64,000 bases of DNA from Bacteroidota bacterium (GTDB lineage Bacteria; Bacteroidota; Bacteroidia; UBA7662; CANHCV01): assembly GCA_947501265.1 (NCBI GenBank), contig CANMVY010000004.1, positions 1 to 64,000 of the forward strand, read 5' to 3'. The notes beneath the pieces were generated by a model. The model searched no databases. It saw only the letters and a program-made list of their open reading frames with translations, and was not told the DNA's origin. Position 1 is the first letter of the stretch. Each line of letters starts with the position of its first letter. The translations under genes and the position numbers were made by a program. Of the stretch, positions 1-7,940 are shown piece after piece.

Positions 1-67
1 CAACTTACCCGTTTTTAAACGTTTATAAACGTTTCAACTCTTTTAAAAAGGACAAACCAATAATCAT

Positions 68-91
68 AAAAAAAGCGCCAAAAGGCGCTTC
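68..91 (-). terminator. Rho-independent terminator, copy 1
   Basis: The stem GCGCC/GGCGC with an AAAA loop is followed, reading the minus strand, by a run of T. It is a near-identical copy of the terminator of the intact tRNA-Ala and sits just after the 3' end of the tRNA-like remnant at 97-155. Confidence 0.7.
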
Positions 92-96
92 TGTAG

Positions 97-155
97 TGGA
101 GAAGTCCGGAGTCGAACCGATGACCTTCCCGAAGCATTTCGGGACGATCTAGCCA
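97..155 (-). pseudogene. tRNA-Ala-like 3' remnant A
   Basis: It retains a T arm with TTCGACT loop and the 3' acceptor strand ending TTCTCCA, matching the intact tRNA-Ala. The anticodon arm is TCCCGAA-ATGC-TTCGGGA, and the sequence stops inside the D arm. It cannot fold into a full tRNA, so I treat it as a pseudogene. Confidence 0.7.
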
Positions 156-167
156 ACCAATAATCAT

Positions 168-191
168 AAAAAAAGCGCCCAAAGGCGCTTC
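168..191 (-). terminator. Rho-independent terminator, copy 2
   Basis: GCGCC/GGCGC hairpin with a T run on the minus strand, after the tRNA-like remnant at 197-258. It differs from the other two copies only in the loop. Confidence 0.7.
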
Positions 192-196
192 TGTAG

Positions 197-258
197 TGGA
201 GAATATCGGAGTCGAACCGATGACCTTCCCGATGCATTTCGGGACGATCTAGCCAGCT
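197..258 (-). pseudogene. tRNA-Ala-like 3' remnant B
   Basis: Second 3' remnant, spaced 100 bases from remnant A. T arm and 3' acceptor match the intact gene. The anticodon arm is again palindrome-like (TCCCGA, 6-base loop, TCGGGA). The D arm is cut short and there is no 5' acceptor strand. Confidence 0.7.
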
Positions 259-266
259 ATAATCAT

Positions 267-290
267 AAAAAAAGCGCCCAAGGGCGCTTC
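267..290 (-). terminator. Terminator of tRNA-Ala
   Basis: GCGCCC/GGGCGC hairpin followed on the minus strand by seven T residues, starting 5 bases after the 3' end of the intact tRNA-Ala. Confidence 0.85.
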
Positions 291-295
291 TGAAG

Positions 296-369
296 TGGAG
301 AATATCGGAGTCGAACCGATGACCTCTTGCATGCCATGCAAACGCTCTAGCCAGCTGAGCTAATCCCCC
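296..369 (-). tRNA. tRNA-Ala (anticodon GGC)
   Basis: The 74 bases fold as a complete cloverleaf. The acceptor GGGGGAT pairs with ATTCTCC (two G-U pairs), the discriminator is A, and CCA is not encoded. The D arm is GCTC/GAGC, the anticodon stem TTTGC/GCAAG with loop ATGGCAT gives anticodon GGC, and the T stem ATCGG/CCGAT closes on TTCGACT. A terminator follows at 267-290. A promoter-like sequence at 626-656 could drive it through the three upstream degenerate copies. Confidence 0.93.
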
Positions 370-370
370 A

Positions 371-443
371 TTATTTTCTCAACTCGAACTATCGACCTTC
401 CCGAATTCCTTCGGGACGCTCTAGCAAGCTGAGCTAATTCCCC
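371..443 (-). pseudogene. tRNA-Ala-like 5' remnant D
   Basis: The 5' acceptor GGGGAAT and D arm are kept, the anticodon arm is TCCCGAA-GGAA-TTCGGGA, the T arm no longer pairs and the 3' acceptor strand is lost. First of three tandem units with a 74-75 base period. Confidence 0.7.
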
Positions 444-444
444 A

Positions 445-517
445 TTTATTTCTCAACTCGATCTATCGACCTTCCCGAATTCCTTCGGGACGCTCTAGCA
501 AGCTGAGCTAATCCCCC
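445..517 (-). pseudogene. tRNA-Ala-like 5' remnant E
   Basis: Tandem copy of the neighbouring unit, nearly identical, with the same GGAA-loop palindrome in the anticodon-arm position and the same decayed T arm. Confidence 0.7.
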
Positions 518-518
518 A

Positions 519-592
519 ATTTATTTCTCAACTCGAACTATCGACCTTCCCGAATTCCTTCGGGACCCTCTAGCCAGCTGAGCTAATCCCCC
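519..592 (-). pseudogene. tRNA-Ala-like 5' remnant F
   Basis: Third tandem unit, the first to be transcribed from the putative promoter upstream. Its D arm is identical to that of the intact tRNA, but its anticodon and T arms are altered as in the other two. Confidence 0.7.
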
Positions 593-625
593 ATTGACAG
601 AAATAAAATTTCCACTTAGAGATTG

Positions 626-656
626 CAAAGATGCAAAAATTTCAATCTTTGCGCAA
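626..656 (-). promoter_or_regulatory. Putative promoter of tRNA-Ala cluster
   Basis: Minus strand: TTG (656-654), a 20-base spacer, then CATCTTTG (633-626). This differs by one base from the Bacteroidota -33/-7 consensus TTG-N~20-TAnnTTTG. The same bases can form an 8-bp hairpin (GCAAAGAT/ATCTTTGC), which could instead be a weak terminator for the upstream PhnA-like gene. Confidence 0.45.
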
Positions 657-669
657 CCTCTTTATGAAA

Positions 670-1221
670 TTAATTCTTCTTGACGAATTTGGTTAAGATA
701 ACGATGGTTTGTTCATTAATCTTGCCTTCAATGTGTTCTGGGTTATCGTGAACCAATCTAATTTTTTTAACGACCGTTCCTTTCGGAGCAGAAAAACTTG
801 TTCCTTTCACATCCAAGGCCTGGGTTAAAACCACCGTATCTCCATTTTCTAAGGTATTTCCAAAGGCATCAAAGTGAATCATTTGATTCGATTGATTTGA
901 AGTGGCCCAAGAAACAATATCTTCATCAATTTCGACTGAATCCAATAAATTTTGAGCCCAGCTCTCCTTGTCTTTTAATTGATTTGCAATGCGATAGCTG
1001 AGCGCTTGAACCGCTGGATCCGGATTCCAGATACTTCCTTCAACGCAGCGCCAATGGTCCAATTGTTCCAATTTCTCAACATCGGCAAAACAAACGTCGC
1101 ACAAAGCAACCTGATTTTGAGGATCGTCTTTCTTCGGTGAAACGGTGTAAGCGAATCGTGCTGGAATGGTAGAACAGCACTCGCATGTGCCGCCGGATCG
1201 TTTATCTAAAGAAATATGCAT
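670..1221 (-). CDS. PhnA-like zinc-ribbon protein
   Basis: 183 aa. The N-terminus has a zinc ribbon (CECC near residue 13 and CDVC near residue 42). The C-terminal part (HFDAFGNTL...GDTVVLTQALDVKGTS) is the PhnA/YjdM domain, a small SH3-like fold. Despite the name, PhnA proteins of this family have no established role in phosphonate use, and the function is unknown. I chose the ATG at 1221: the TTG two codons upstream is the last three bases of a promoter -7 box (TATTTTTG, 1232-1225), so the mRNA is probably leaderless. No partner gene is evident; the tRNA field lies downstream. Confidence 0.85.
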   Translation of the reverse strand: MHISLDKRSGGTCECCSTIPARFAYTVSPKKDDPQNQVALCDVCFADVEKLEQLDHWRCVEGSIWNPDPAVQALSYRIANQLKDKESWAQNLLDSVEIDEDIVSWATSNQSNQMIHFDAFGNTLENGDTVVLTQALDVKGTSFSAPKGTVVKKIRLVHDNPEHIEGKINEQTIVILTKFVKKN

Positions 1222-1224
1222 CTG

Positions 1225-1232
1225 CAAAAATA
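1225..1232 (-). promoter_or_regulatory. -7 box abutting the PhnA-like start
   Basis: TATTTTTG matches TAnnTTTG and ends 3 bases before the ATG at 1221. No TTG at the proper distance was found upstream. Confidence 0.4.
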
Positions 1233-1263
1233 TTCAACAAACTGAATGCGTTTAAGGTATTTC

Positions 1264-1290
1264 CAAAAAAAATGCCCGACAAGCGGGCAT
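1264..1290 (-). terminator. Terminator of tRNA-Arg
   Basis: Perfect 7-bp stem ATGCCCG/CGGGCAT with loop ACAAG (palindromic on both strands), followed on the minus strand by a run of seven T. It begins 5 bases after the 3' end of tRNA-Arg. Confidence 0.85.
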
Positions 1291-1294
1291 CAAG

Positions 1295-1368
<74 letters not shown>

Positions 1369-1477
1369 GATGGGGTGCAAAAATAAAACATTTCATCCAC
1401 TTTCCACTCCCTTAATCCACTAAAACCAAACAAAACCAAACAACTCCTTCAAATTCCTATTTATTTTGTAACCCAAT

Positions 1478-3577
1478 ATGCCCTATTCGCTCGAACAATC
1501 CATGATGTATGTTAAAGGAGTTGGCCCTCAAAAGGCTGAACTCCTCGGACAAGAATTAAACATACACACCGTTGGAGATTTTATTCAGCACATCCCATTC
1601 CGCTATGTAGATCGATCTAAAATCATCAAAATCAATGAAATAAACCCCGACGAATCTTACGTTCAGGTGGCTGGCAAGCTCATTCGATTGGAAAAGATCG
1701 GGCAAGGGCCACGAGCACGATTGATGGGAAAGATTCAAGACGACACAGGAGTGCTCGAGTTGGTGTGGTTTCAAGGCGTTCGATGGCTATCATCAGCATT
1801 AAAAGTAGGTCAAATCTATGTTGCCTACGGAAAACCAACGCTCTATCGGCAAGATGTTAACATGGGTCACCCAGAAATGGAAACTTGGGAATCTTTTCAA
1901 GAAAGCAAGGTTTCAGGTATCCAGCCCGTTTATTCGGTTACCGAAAAAATGCGGGCAAAAAAACTCGACACCAAAGCGCTAGCGAAAATATCAACCGAAA
2001 TTTTTTCCGTTGGGGTTTTCATTCCCGAAAATTTACCCTCGGCCCTACTTCACGAATTTTCCCTGCTCTCACGCTGCAAAAGTTACCAAGAATTGCACTT
2101 CCCCACCGGTAGAGATTCATTTTTTCAAGGGAAAAACAGGTTAAAATTCGAGGAGTTATTCTATGTGCAATTGGAACTATTGCTCAATAACCAATTGAGA
2201 AAGAAAACCTTTGCTGGAAACATCTTTGATTCGGTTGGTACCCTATTCAACTCCTTCTACCAACATCACCTTCCCTTTGAATTAACCAACGCTCAGAAAA
2301 GAGTGGTGAAGGAGATTCGGAACGACATGAAAACGGGAAAGCAAATGAATCGATTGGTTCAGGGAGATGTAGGATCAGGAAAAACCATCGTAGCCCTGCT
2401 GTCGATGCTAATTGCGGCCGATAATGGATTCCAATCTTGCATGATGGCCCCGACCGAGATTCTAGCTACCCAACACTACCGGGGCTTGAGCGAACTTCTT
2501 CAAAACTTTCCCATTGGAATCGCTTTACTCACCGGATCCACCAAAAAATCGGAACGAACCCGAATTCATGAAGGAATCTTAAGTGGCGAAATCCATATTC
2601 TGGTGGGGACTCACGCCTTGATTGAAGATCCGGTTAAGTTTAAAAGTCTCGGACTTGCCGTTATCGATGAACAACACCGGTTTGGGGTGGAACAACGAAG
2701 CAAACTTTGGAAAAAAGCACCCGTTCCACCGCATATTTTGGTGATGACGGCCACGCCGATTCCAAGAACCCTGGCCATGACGCTCTACGGCGATCTCGAT
2801 ATTTCCATCATTGATGAATTGCCGGTAGGTAGAAAACCCATTCAAACCATCCATTTTACCGACAAACAACGCATTCGAGTGTTGGAGTTTATGCGGGAAC
2901 AAATTCATCTTGGACGGCAAGTTTATGTGGTTTACCCCATGATTGAAGAATCGGAAAACATGGATTTAAAATTCCTGATGGATGGGTACGAAGCCATGCT
3001 AAGGGCATTTCCAAGGCCGAAATACCAGGTAGCCATGGTGCATGGAAAAATGAAACCGGCCGATAAAGCCTTCGAAATGGATCAGTTCGTTAAGGGGAAT
3101 TGCCACATCATGGTGGCGACAACGGTGATTGAGGTTGGAGTAAACGTTCCGAATGCTTCGGTGATGGTGATTGAAAATGCCGAGCGATTCGGCCTTTCGC
3201 AGCTGCATCAATTGCGTGGACGAGTGGGCCGTGGTGCTGAACAGAGTTTTTGCATTTTAATGCCCGGAGACAAACTCAGCACCGATGGAAGAACCCGAAT
3301 TAAAACCATGGTCGACACCACCGATGGATTTAAAATTGCTGAAGTTGATCTTCAGTTGCGGGGACCGGGCGAAATGAGTGGCGTCCGCCAAAGTGGAATA
3401 TTAGATCTCAAATTTGCCAATCTGGCCACCGACGGGGAAATCATGACGCAATCGAGGTTGGCTGCAACGAAATTGATTGATGCAAATTCGCTGCAACCCA
3501 ACGCCGATTATACCTTTGTTTTGGAGGAACTGAAAAAAAGAAACAAAGGAAAACGAGATTTTAGCGCTGTTTCTTAA
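1478..3577 (+). CDS. recG: ATP-dependent DNA helicase RecG
   Basis: 699 aa, normal family length. RecG is a superfamily 2 double-stranded DNA translocase that remodels stalled forks and Holliday junctions. An N-terminal OB-fold wedge domain is followed by the helicase core: Walker A GDVGSGKT near residue 297, DEQH box near 395 (IDEQHRFG), the TATPIPRTLAMT motif III region, and the QLRGRVGRG motif VI region near 580. The product acts in the cytoplasm. Its stop codon shares the palindrome TTAA (3574-3577) with the stop of the convergent GHMP kinase gene, leaving no space for a terminator. Confidence 0.97.
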   Translation: MPYSLEQSMMYVKGVGPQKAELLGQELNIHTVGDFIQHIPFRYVDRSKIIKINEINPDESYVQVAGKLIRLEKIGQGPRARLMGKIQDDTGVLELVWFQGVRWLSSALKVGQIYVAYGKPTLYRQDVNMGHPEMETWESFQESKVSGIQPVYSVTEKMRAKKLDTKALAKISTEIFSVGVFIPENLPSALLHEFSLLSRCKSYQELHFPTGRDSFFQGKNRLKFEELFYVQLELLLNNQLRKKTFAGNIFDSVGTLFNSFYQHHLPFELTNAQKRVVKEIRNDMKTGKQMNRLVQGDVGSGKTIVALLSMLIAADNGFQSCMMAPTEILATQHYRGLSELLQNFPIGIALLTGSTKKSERTRIHEGILSGEIHILVGTHALIEDPVKFKSLGLAVIDEQHRFGVEQRSKLWKKAPVPPHILVMTATPIPRTLAMTLYGDLDISIIDELPVGRKPIQTIHFTDKQRIRVLEFMREQIHLGRQVYVVYPMIEESENMDLKFLMDGYEAMLRAFPRPKYQVAMVHGKMKPADKAFEMDQFVKGNCHIMVATTVIEVGVNVPNASVMVIENAERFGLSQLHQLRGRVGRGAEQSFCILMPGDKLSTDGRTRIKTMVDTTDGFKIAEVDLQLRGPGEMSGVRQSGILDLKFANLATDGEIMTQSRLAATKLIDANSLQPNADYTFVLEELKKRNKGKRDFSAVS

Positions 3578-4524
3578 TGGCTTGAAACCATTAGGGGGTG
3601 CAAAGGCAAAACCAATAGCTTTTTCTCTTTCATGAAATAATCAAGCACACTTTGAGGTGCCCCTGTTACCAATACAAAGTCTCCGCCCCATGCCCCTAAA
3701 CTTTTTACGGTTCCAAACCGATAATCGGGAAATAACCTGTTCTGAATGGTCTCTTCCCCTATTAAAATTCGAATGATGCTTTCGTGTTCTTGCAAATAGG
3801 ACTCAAATTCAAAAAGATTTTCAGCCTTGCTCAAATGGATGGAACAACTATTGGCCTTATCAACGAATCCTTCCCATTTAACGTTTAATTTTTTGGATTG
3901 GTATTGAGCTATCCCCGCTCGAGAATCTTGTTTCTGACCTAAATACACCAGAAACAATTGATTTAGAAAAGATGGATTCCATTGGATATTCTCGAATTGG
4001 GGAACTCCGTCTTTCAAATTGAAATAATAGGGAGAAGTTGAAAAAGAAGCGAAAACATCGTAACCACTTCCTCCAAAAACATGCTTGTTCAATTCCCAAG
4101 CATCCAATTCCAACCACTTTGCAAGCAACGCAATCCAAGTGGAACTGCTTCCCCACCCCCATTCACGAGGAAACTCCAAGTGAAAAACCGCTTGAATTCC
4201 GGTTAACTTTAGTTTTAAATCTACCCCTTTTTGTTGAGCAAATTCAAAAACCATCATCCAACGATCCAACATTTCTTTTGTTCCGATGGGCATTTCTACG
4301 CCCAACGTTTCAGGGTGAAACCGGGCTTCAAACCACGGATTCCCCTCTACATCCAACGATAAAATGTACGCATCTGTTGAAGTGGCTTTTCCAATTTGAA
4401 GGGATTGTCCCTTTTTTAAAGGAATTGCAAAACCCTTGGCGCCATCCAAAATGGCATATTCTCCTGAAAGAAGAATTTTTCCATGGGCGTGCGCCGAAAA
4501 AATAATTTCCGAATTACTTTCCAT
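3574..4524 (-). CDS. GYDIA-type GHMP kinase
   Basis: 316 aa. GHMP-superfamily small-molecule kinase. Visible signatures are the N-terminal AHGKILLSGEYAIL segment, the phosphate-binding loop PREWGWGSSS (residues 119-128), and SGYDVFAS near 153-160, which corresponds to the GYDIA motif of a Bacteroidota family. Its start overlaps the end of the HMG-CoA reductase gene by 11 bases, so I infer a role in the mevalonate pathway (mevalonate, phosphomevalonate or diphosphomevalonate step). The exact substrate cannot be read from the sequence. The gene shares its stop palindrome with recG. Confidence 0.85.
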   Translation of the reverse strand: MESNSEIIFSAHAHGKILLSGEYAILDGAKGFAIPLKKGQSLQIGKATSTDAYILSLDVEGNPWFEARFHPETLGVEMPIGTKEMLDRWMMVFEFAQQKGVDLKLKLTGIQAVFHLEFPREWGWGSSSTWIALLAKWLELDAWELNKHVFGGSGYDVFASFSTSPYYFNLKDGVPQFENIQWNPSFLNQLFLVYLGQKQDSRAGIAQYQSKKLNVKWEGFVDKANSCSIHLSKAENLFEFESYLQEHESIIRILIGEETIQNRLFPDYRFGTVKSLGAWGGDFVLVTGAPQSVLDYFMKEKKLLVLPLHPLMVSSH

Positions 4525-5860
4525 GCAATTCTGCTTGGGTTACTCCTCGCAGAGAACAGAAGTACTGAACAACCTCGGCATGAACAACCACTTTATCTTC
4601 AAAATAAGATTTCACATGTTCGCGCTCTTCTTCGGTAGCACCCAGTTGGTTGAGGATATTCAACAGGTGCATTTTCATGTGTCCTTTTTGAATTCCCGTT
4701 GTTACCAATGCTCTCAATGCTCCAAAATTTTGCGCTAATCCGCTTGAGGCAATGATCATCATCAATTCAGAAGCGCTTGGTTTTCCTAGTAATTCCAACG
4801 AGAATTTCACCATCGGATGCAAACTCGTAAGGCCTCCAACCACTCCCAAAGCCATTGGAATTTCGATGTAGAAACAGAACTCGCCATTCTCCACGGTGCA
4901 TTGAGTGAGAGATTTGTATCGACCTGTTCTTGCGGCATAGGAATGAGCGCAAGCCTCAACGGCACGAAAATCGTTGCCAGTAGCAATCACCACAGCATCA
5001 ATGCCGTTCATGATTCCTTTGTTATGCGTTGCCGCACGATAAGGCTCTGCATTGGCAATATTAATGGCACGTTGAAATTTCCTGGCAAATTCATCGCCTG
5101 AAACGTTTCCATCTTTCAAATCTTCCACCTTGCATTTCACTTCAGCACGAACCAAACATTCGGGTGTAAAATTGGAAAGGATGCACATCACTACATCCAA
5201 TTCTTGATCTGACGGTTGAGAGAATCCTTCAAATTGATGAACTTCTTCTTTTAACACAGCAGCAAAGGCTTCCAAACAGGAATTGATAAAGTTGGCGCCC
5301 ATGGAATCTACGGTATCGAAACGAGCTTCCAGCTGATAATAGTTGGGTTCATCTTCGGTTTTGTCAACCAAACGAGTGCTGAGAATTCCACCGCCTCGAG
5401 CGCGCATGTTGGCGGTAATGTGATCGGTGGCATCCAAAAAACGTTGTTGCAAACCATCAACAAATGCTTCCAACTTTCGAAAATCTTCACCGTTCCAAAT
5501 GAAATGCACGTGACCAACCTTAATGGTAGAAATCACCCGTGCAGAGAATCCGCCGCGGGAAAGCCAAAAAGTAGCTGCTTTGGAAGCGGCGGCCACTACA
5601 GAACTTTCTTCAATGGCCATGGGAATGGCTACCATCTTCCCATTGATACGGAAATTAGGAGCAATTCCAAAAGGCAAATAGTAATTCGTTAGCGTATTTT
5701 CGATGAACTCATCGTGCAATTGCTGAACATCAGAATTCTCGTGCCAATAACTTTTCAAAAACTCGACCTTCTCAGAATTTCCTTGAAAATAAGTGTCGAT
5801 TAACCAATTGATTTTTTCTTCTTTGCTAAATTTTGAAAATCCTTGAATAGGTTGGGTCAT
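4514..5860 (-). CDS. Hydroxymethylglutaryl-CoA reductase, class II
   Basis: 448 aa. Interconverts HMG-CoA and mevalonate with a nicotinamide cofactor. Class II (bacterial) signatures are ENTLTNYYLPFGIAPN at residues 54-69 (catalytic Glu region), NKGIMNGIDAVVIATGND (catalytic Lys and Asp), and a C-terminal GHMKMH carrying the catalytic His. Many class II enzymes were described as degradative, but next to a GHMP kinase in Flavobacteriales a biosynthetic role, feeding isopentenyl diphosphate for quinones and polyprenyl carriers, is more likely. It is co-transcribed with the kinase; 56 bases separate it from the gene upstream. Confidence 0.95.
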   Translation of the reverse strand: MTQPIQGFSKFSKEEKINWLIDTYFQGNSEKVEFLKSYWHENSDVQQLHDEFIENTLTNYYLPFGIAPNFRINGKMVAIPMAIEESSVVAAASKAATFWLSRGGFSARVISTIKVGHVHFIWNGEDFRKLEAFVDGLQQRFLDATDHITANMRARGGGILSTRLVDKTEDEPNYYQLEARFDTVDSMGANFINSCLEAFAAVLKEEVHQFEGFSQPSDQELDVVMCILSNFTPECLVRAEVKCKVEDLKDGNVSGDEFARKFQRAINIANAEPYRAATHNKGIMNGIDAVVIATGNDFRAVEACAHSYAARTGRYKSLTQCTVENGEFCFYIEIPMALGVVGGLTSLHPMVKFSLELLGKPSASELMMIIASSGLAQNFGALRALVTTGIQKGHMKMHLLNILNQLGATEEEREHVKSYFEDKVVVHAEVVQYFCSLRGVTQAELHGK

Positions 5861-5916
5861 GCGTTTTATTTAGTAACAAAAAGTTAAACAAAATTGTTTT
5901 TTAATGATGAACAAGC

Positions 5917-7332
5917 TTAATGAGAAGCCGATTCTTGTTGGTACAACTTGCGTTTTTTAATGATGTCTACAACGGCTTCTGGAATGTAATTTTCCCAACC
6001 AGGAAGACCTAATTGAATCATTTTCTCCACTTGCCAACTTCTCATTTGAGACAGCTTGTGATCTTCGACCTGTAAATCCTTTACTTTTCCATGATCCACC
6101 AAGAAATTCAACAAACCGCGCACAGATGATTCCGGACGGAAGTTTTCTAAGGTGTGCACCTCGCCGCTATCGTTTGAGGTTGGGTACAAATACAACTTGA
6201 TATTCCCCCCGAAGCCACGTCCGAAAGCTTCTAAAATACCTCCTTTCATTCCTTCATACCAATGCTCTTCGAAAATGGATGCAAACCGTTCTACGCCGAG
6301 CACCATGCCAATTTTCTTACCCCGATTGAACTTATCCAAATATTCGGCGATGGTAAAGTAGCGCATGAAATTGGAAATAATGACCTTATTTCCAGTTGTG
6401 GAAAGCATATCTACCCGTTCTAAGAAATCCTGATCATTCAATTCTCCGTGCTTCTCGAGTTCCCTCAGAGTAAGTTCGAACAGCACGGAAATATTTTTAT
6501 GTTCAACATCCTCTTCTTTTTTGAATGCTTCCAATCCTTTATCCAGCATATCAAGGTTGATTTTCATCAACGGACGGAAACGGCCTCGAAGAACGAAACT
6601 GTGTTTTTTATACAGGTATTCCGAAGGCTGAATAACATTACCCGATGGGTCGAAAATGGTTGCTTCGGTGTATCCAAACTTCACCAATTTTAGCGCTAGA
6701 ATCCGATTGTCAAAGTGCTTAAAGGCCGGACCATGGCACGAAATCATATCAATTTCTACGCGTTCCCGGCCTAATCCTTCCATCAAAGAATGAAGAAATT
6801 CTCCTTGATTATCCCTCAAGTAAAAGGCAGCATAAATTAAATTCACTCCAAAAAAACCGGTTGCAGTTTGTTGCAATTGCGGACTGTTATCGTGCAGATT
6901 GATGTGAACCACCACTTCACTGGGTTCTGCTCCTTTTTCGTGTTGAAATCGGAGGCCCATCCACCCTTGTCCTTGGTTGGTTCGTTTATAATTCAAGGCC
7001 TCCATGGTATTGGCAAAGGCGAAAAATTGGGTTTCGTCTTTTCGGTGCTCCAACATTTTTTCCAAGTGCGGATATTCCCGATCGAGCATTTGAAGAAGTC
7101 GATCCCGACAAACATAACGCTCGCACTTTCCGTAAATGCTGTCCGAAATTTTCATATCGTACGCACTTTGGCTGTAGGAAACGGTTCCACTTGCTCCTCC
7201 CGCTTTGAAAAACAATGAAACGACCTCTTGTCCGGCTCCAATTTCATTGAAGGAACCGTAAATATGGTTGTTCAGGTTGATGGTTAACGCCTTTTCTAAA
7301 GGGTCGTACATCTGAATCATTTCGCTTTTCAT
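5917..7332 (-). CDS. Conserved protein of unknown function
   Basis: 471 aa, soluble-looking, with no signal peptide or membrane segment. I recognise the pattern of a conserved family (GSFNEIGAGQEVVSLFF, AGGASGTVSYSQSAYD, FRPLMKINLDML, GGILEAFGRGFG), but I know no experimentally supported function. From memory, homologues carry inconsistent transferred names, including outer-membrane receptor labels. Nothing here supports those, because there is no plug, barrel or export signal. It starts 1 base after queE ends, so it is in the lepA-folD-queE operon, which suggests a cytoplasmic metabolic role without specifying it. Confidence 0.85.
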   Translation of the reverse strand: MKSEMIQMYDPLEKALTINLNNHIYGSFNEIGAGQEVVSLFFKAGGASGTVSYSQSAYDMKISDSIYGKCERYVCRDRLLQMLDREYPHLEKMLEHRKDETQFFAFANTMEALNYKRTNQGQGWMGLRFQHEKGAEPSEVVVHINLHDNSPQLQQTATGFFGVNLIYAAFYLRDNQGEFLHSLMEGLGRERVEIDMISCHGPAFKHFDNRILALKLVKFGYTEATIFDPSGNVIQPSEYLYKKHSFVLRGRFRPLMKINLDMLDKGLEAFKKEEDVEHKNISVLFELTLRELEKHGELNDQDFLERVDMLSTTGNKVIISNFMRYFTIAEYLDKFNRGKKIGMVLGVERFASIFEEHWYEGMKGGILEAFGRGFGGNIKLYLYPTSNDSGEVHTLENFRPESSVRGLLNFLVDHGKVKDLQVEDHKLSQMRSWQVEKMIQLGLPGWENYIPEAVVDIIKKRKLYQQESASH

Positions 7333-7333
7333 C

Positions 7334-7933
7334 TTAGGGAATATTGAGGTATTTGTGGGTTTGAAGAGACAATCTCCAAGAGGGATTGGCCTCGATAAAC
7401 GAGCGAATCAAGGGATTCATTTTTTCCGACTTTTCCCATTCGGGTTGAAGGAATAAATGACATGCTTGAGGAACAAGAGGAACAAAATTTTGGGTCCATT
7501 CTATATCGCTTTTGTGATTAACGATGATTTTCAATTCATCGGCTTTGGCCAATTCCGAATCCAATGGTTTTTTGAATTTTTTAGGAGATATGCAAATCCA
7601 ATCGAAATCTCCTTGTATGGGGTAACAACCCGACGTTTCAATCCACACGGAAACGCCCATGGCATGAAGCGCTGTGGTAATGGGGGTACAATCTACCATG
7701 GCCGGTTCTCCACCGGTAATCACCACGTTTTTTGCACCAGCCTCTTTTACCCAGGAAGTCATTTGTTGAACTGAAACTTGAGGATGTTTGGATGCATCCC
7801 AACTTTCCTTTACGTCGCACCAAACACAACCCACATCACATCCCCCAATTCTCAGAAAATAGGCCGCTTTTCCTGAATTAAAGCCTTCTCCTTGAAGCGT
7901 GTAAAAATGCTCCATCAATGGAAAGGTTTTCAT
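7334..7933 (-). CDS. queE: 7-carboxy-7-deazaguanine synthase (radical SAM)
   Basis: 199 aa from the ATG at 7933; a longer reading from a TTG at 7960 would overlap folD and is not needed. QueE rearranges 6-carboxytetrahydropterin to 7-carboxy-7-deazaguanine in queuosine synthesis. Seen: FYTLQGEGFNSGKAAYFLRI followed by GGCDVGCVWCD, a C-x3-C-x2-C cluster-binding motif near residue 30, and TGGEPAM (SAM-contacting GGE). No other queuosine genes are in the window. The context is an operon between folD and the unknown gene. Confidence 0.92.
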   Translation of the reverse strand: MKTFPLMEHFYTLQGEGFNSGKAAYFLRIGGCDVGCVWCDVKESWDASKHPQVSVQQMTSWVKEAGAKNVVITGGEPAMVDCTPITTALHAMGVSVWIETSGCYPIQGDFDWICISPKKFKKPLDSELAKADELKIIVNHKSDIEWTQNFVPLVPQACHLFLQPEWEKSEKMNPLIRSFIEANPSWRLSLQTHKYLNIP

Positions 7934-7940
7934 GAATTCT

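Larger units (their letters stand above)
61..592 (-). repeat. tRNA-Ala-derived repeat field
   Basis: This gene-poor stretch holds one intact tRNA-Ala and five degenerate tRNA-like copies, all on the minus strand. Two copies downstream of the tRNA (97-155, 197-258) keep the T arm, the 3' acceptor strand and a terminator, but lack the 5' half. Three upstream copies (371-443, 445-517, 519-592; period 74-75) keep the 5' acceptor and D arm, but have a decayed T arm. In all five the anticodon arm is replaced by a palindrome of the TCCCGAA/TTCGGGA type. Bases 1-60 contain only a short AT-rich direct repeat (gtttttaaacgtttataaac). Confidence 0.8.

Noticed and set aside
5917-7332. Outer-membrane receptor assignment for the unknown gene
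   Set aside because: There is no signal peptide, plug or beta-barrel pattern; the label remembered for homologues is not supported by this sequence.
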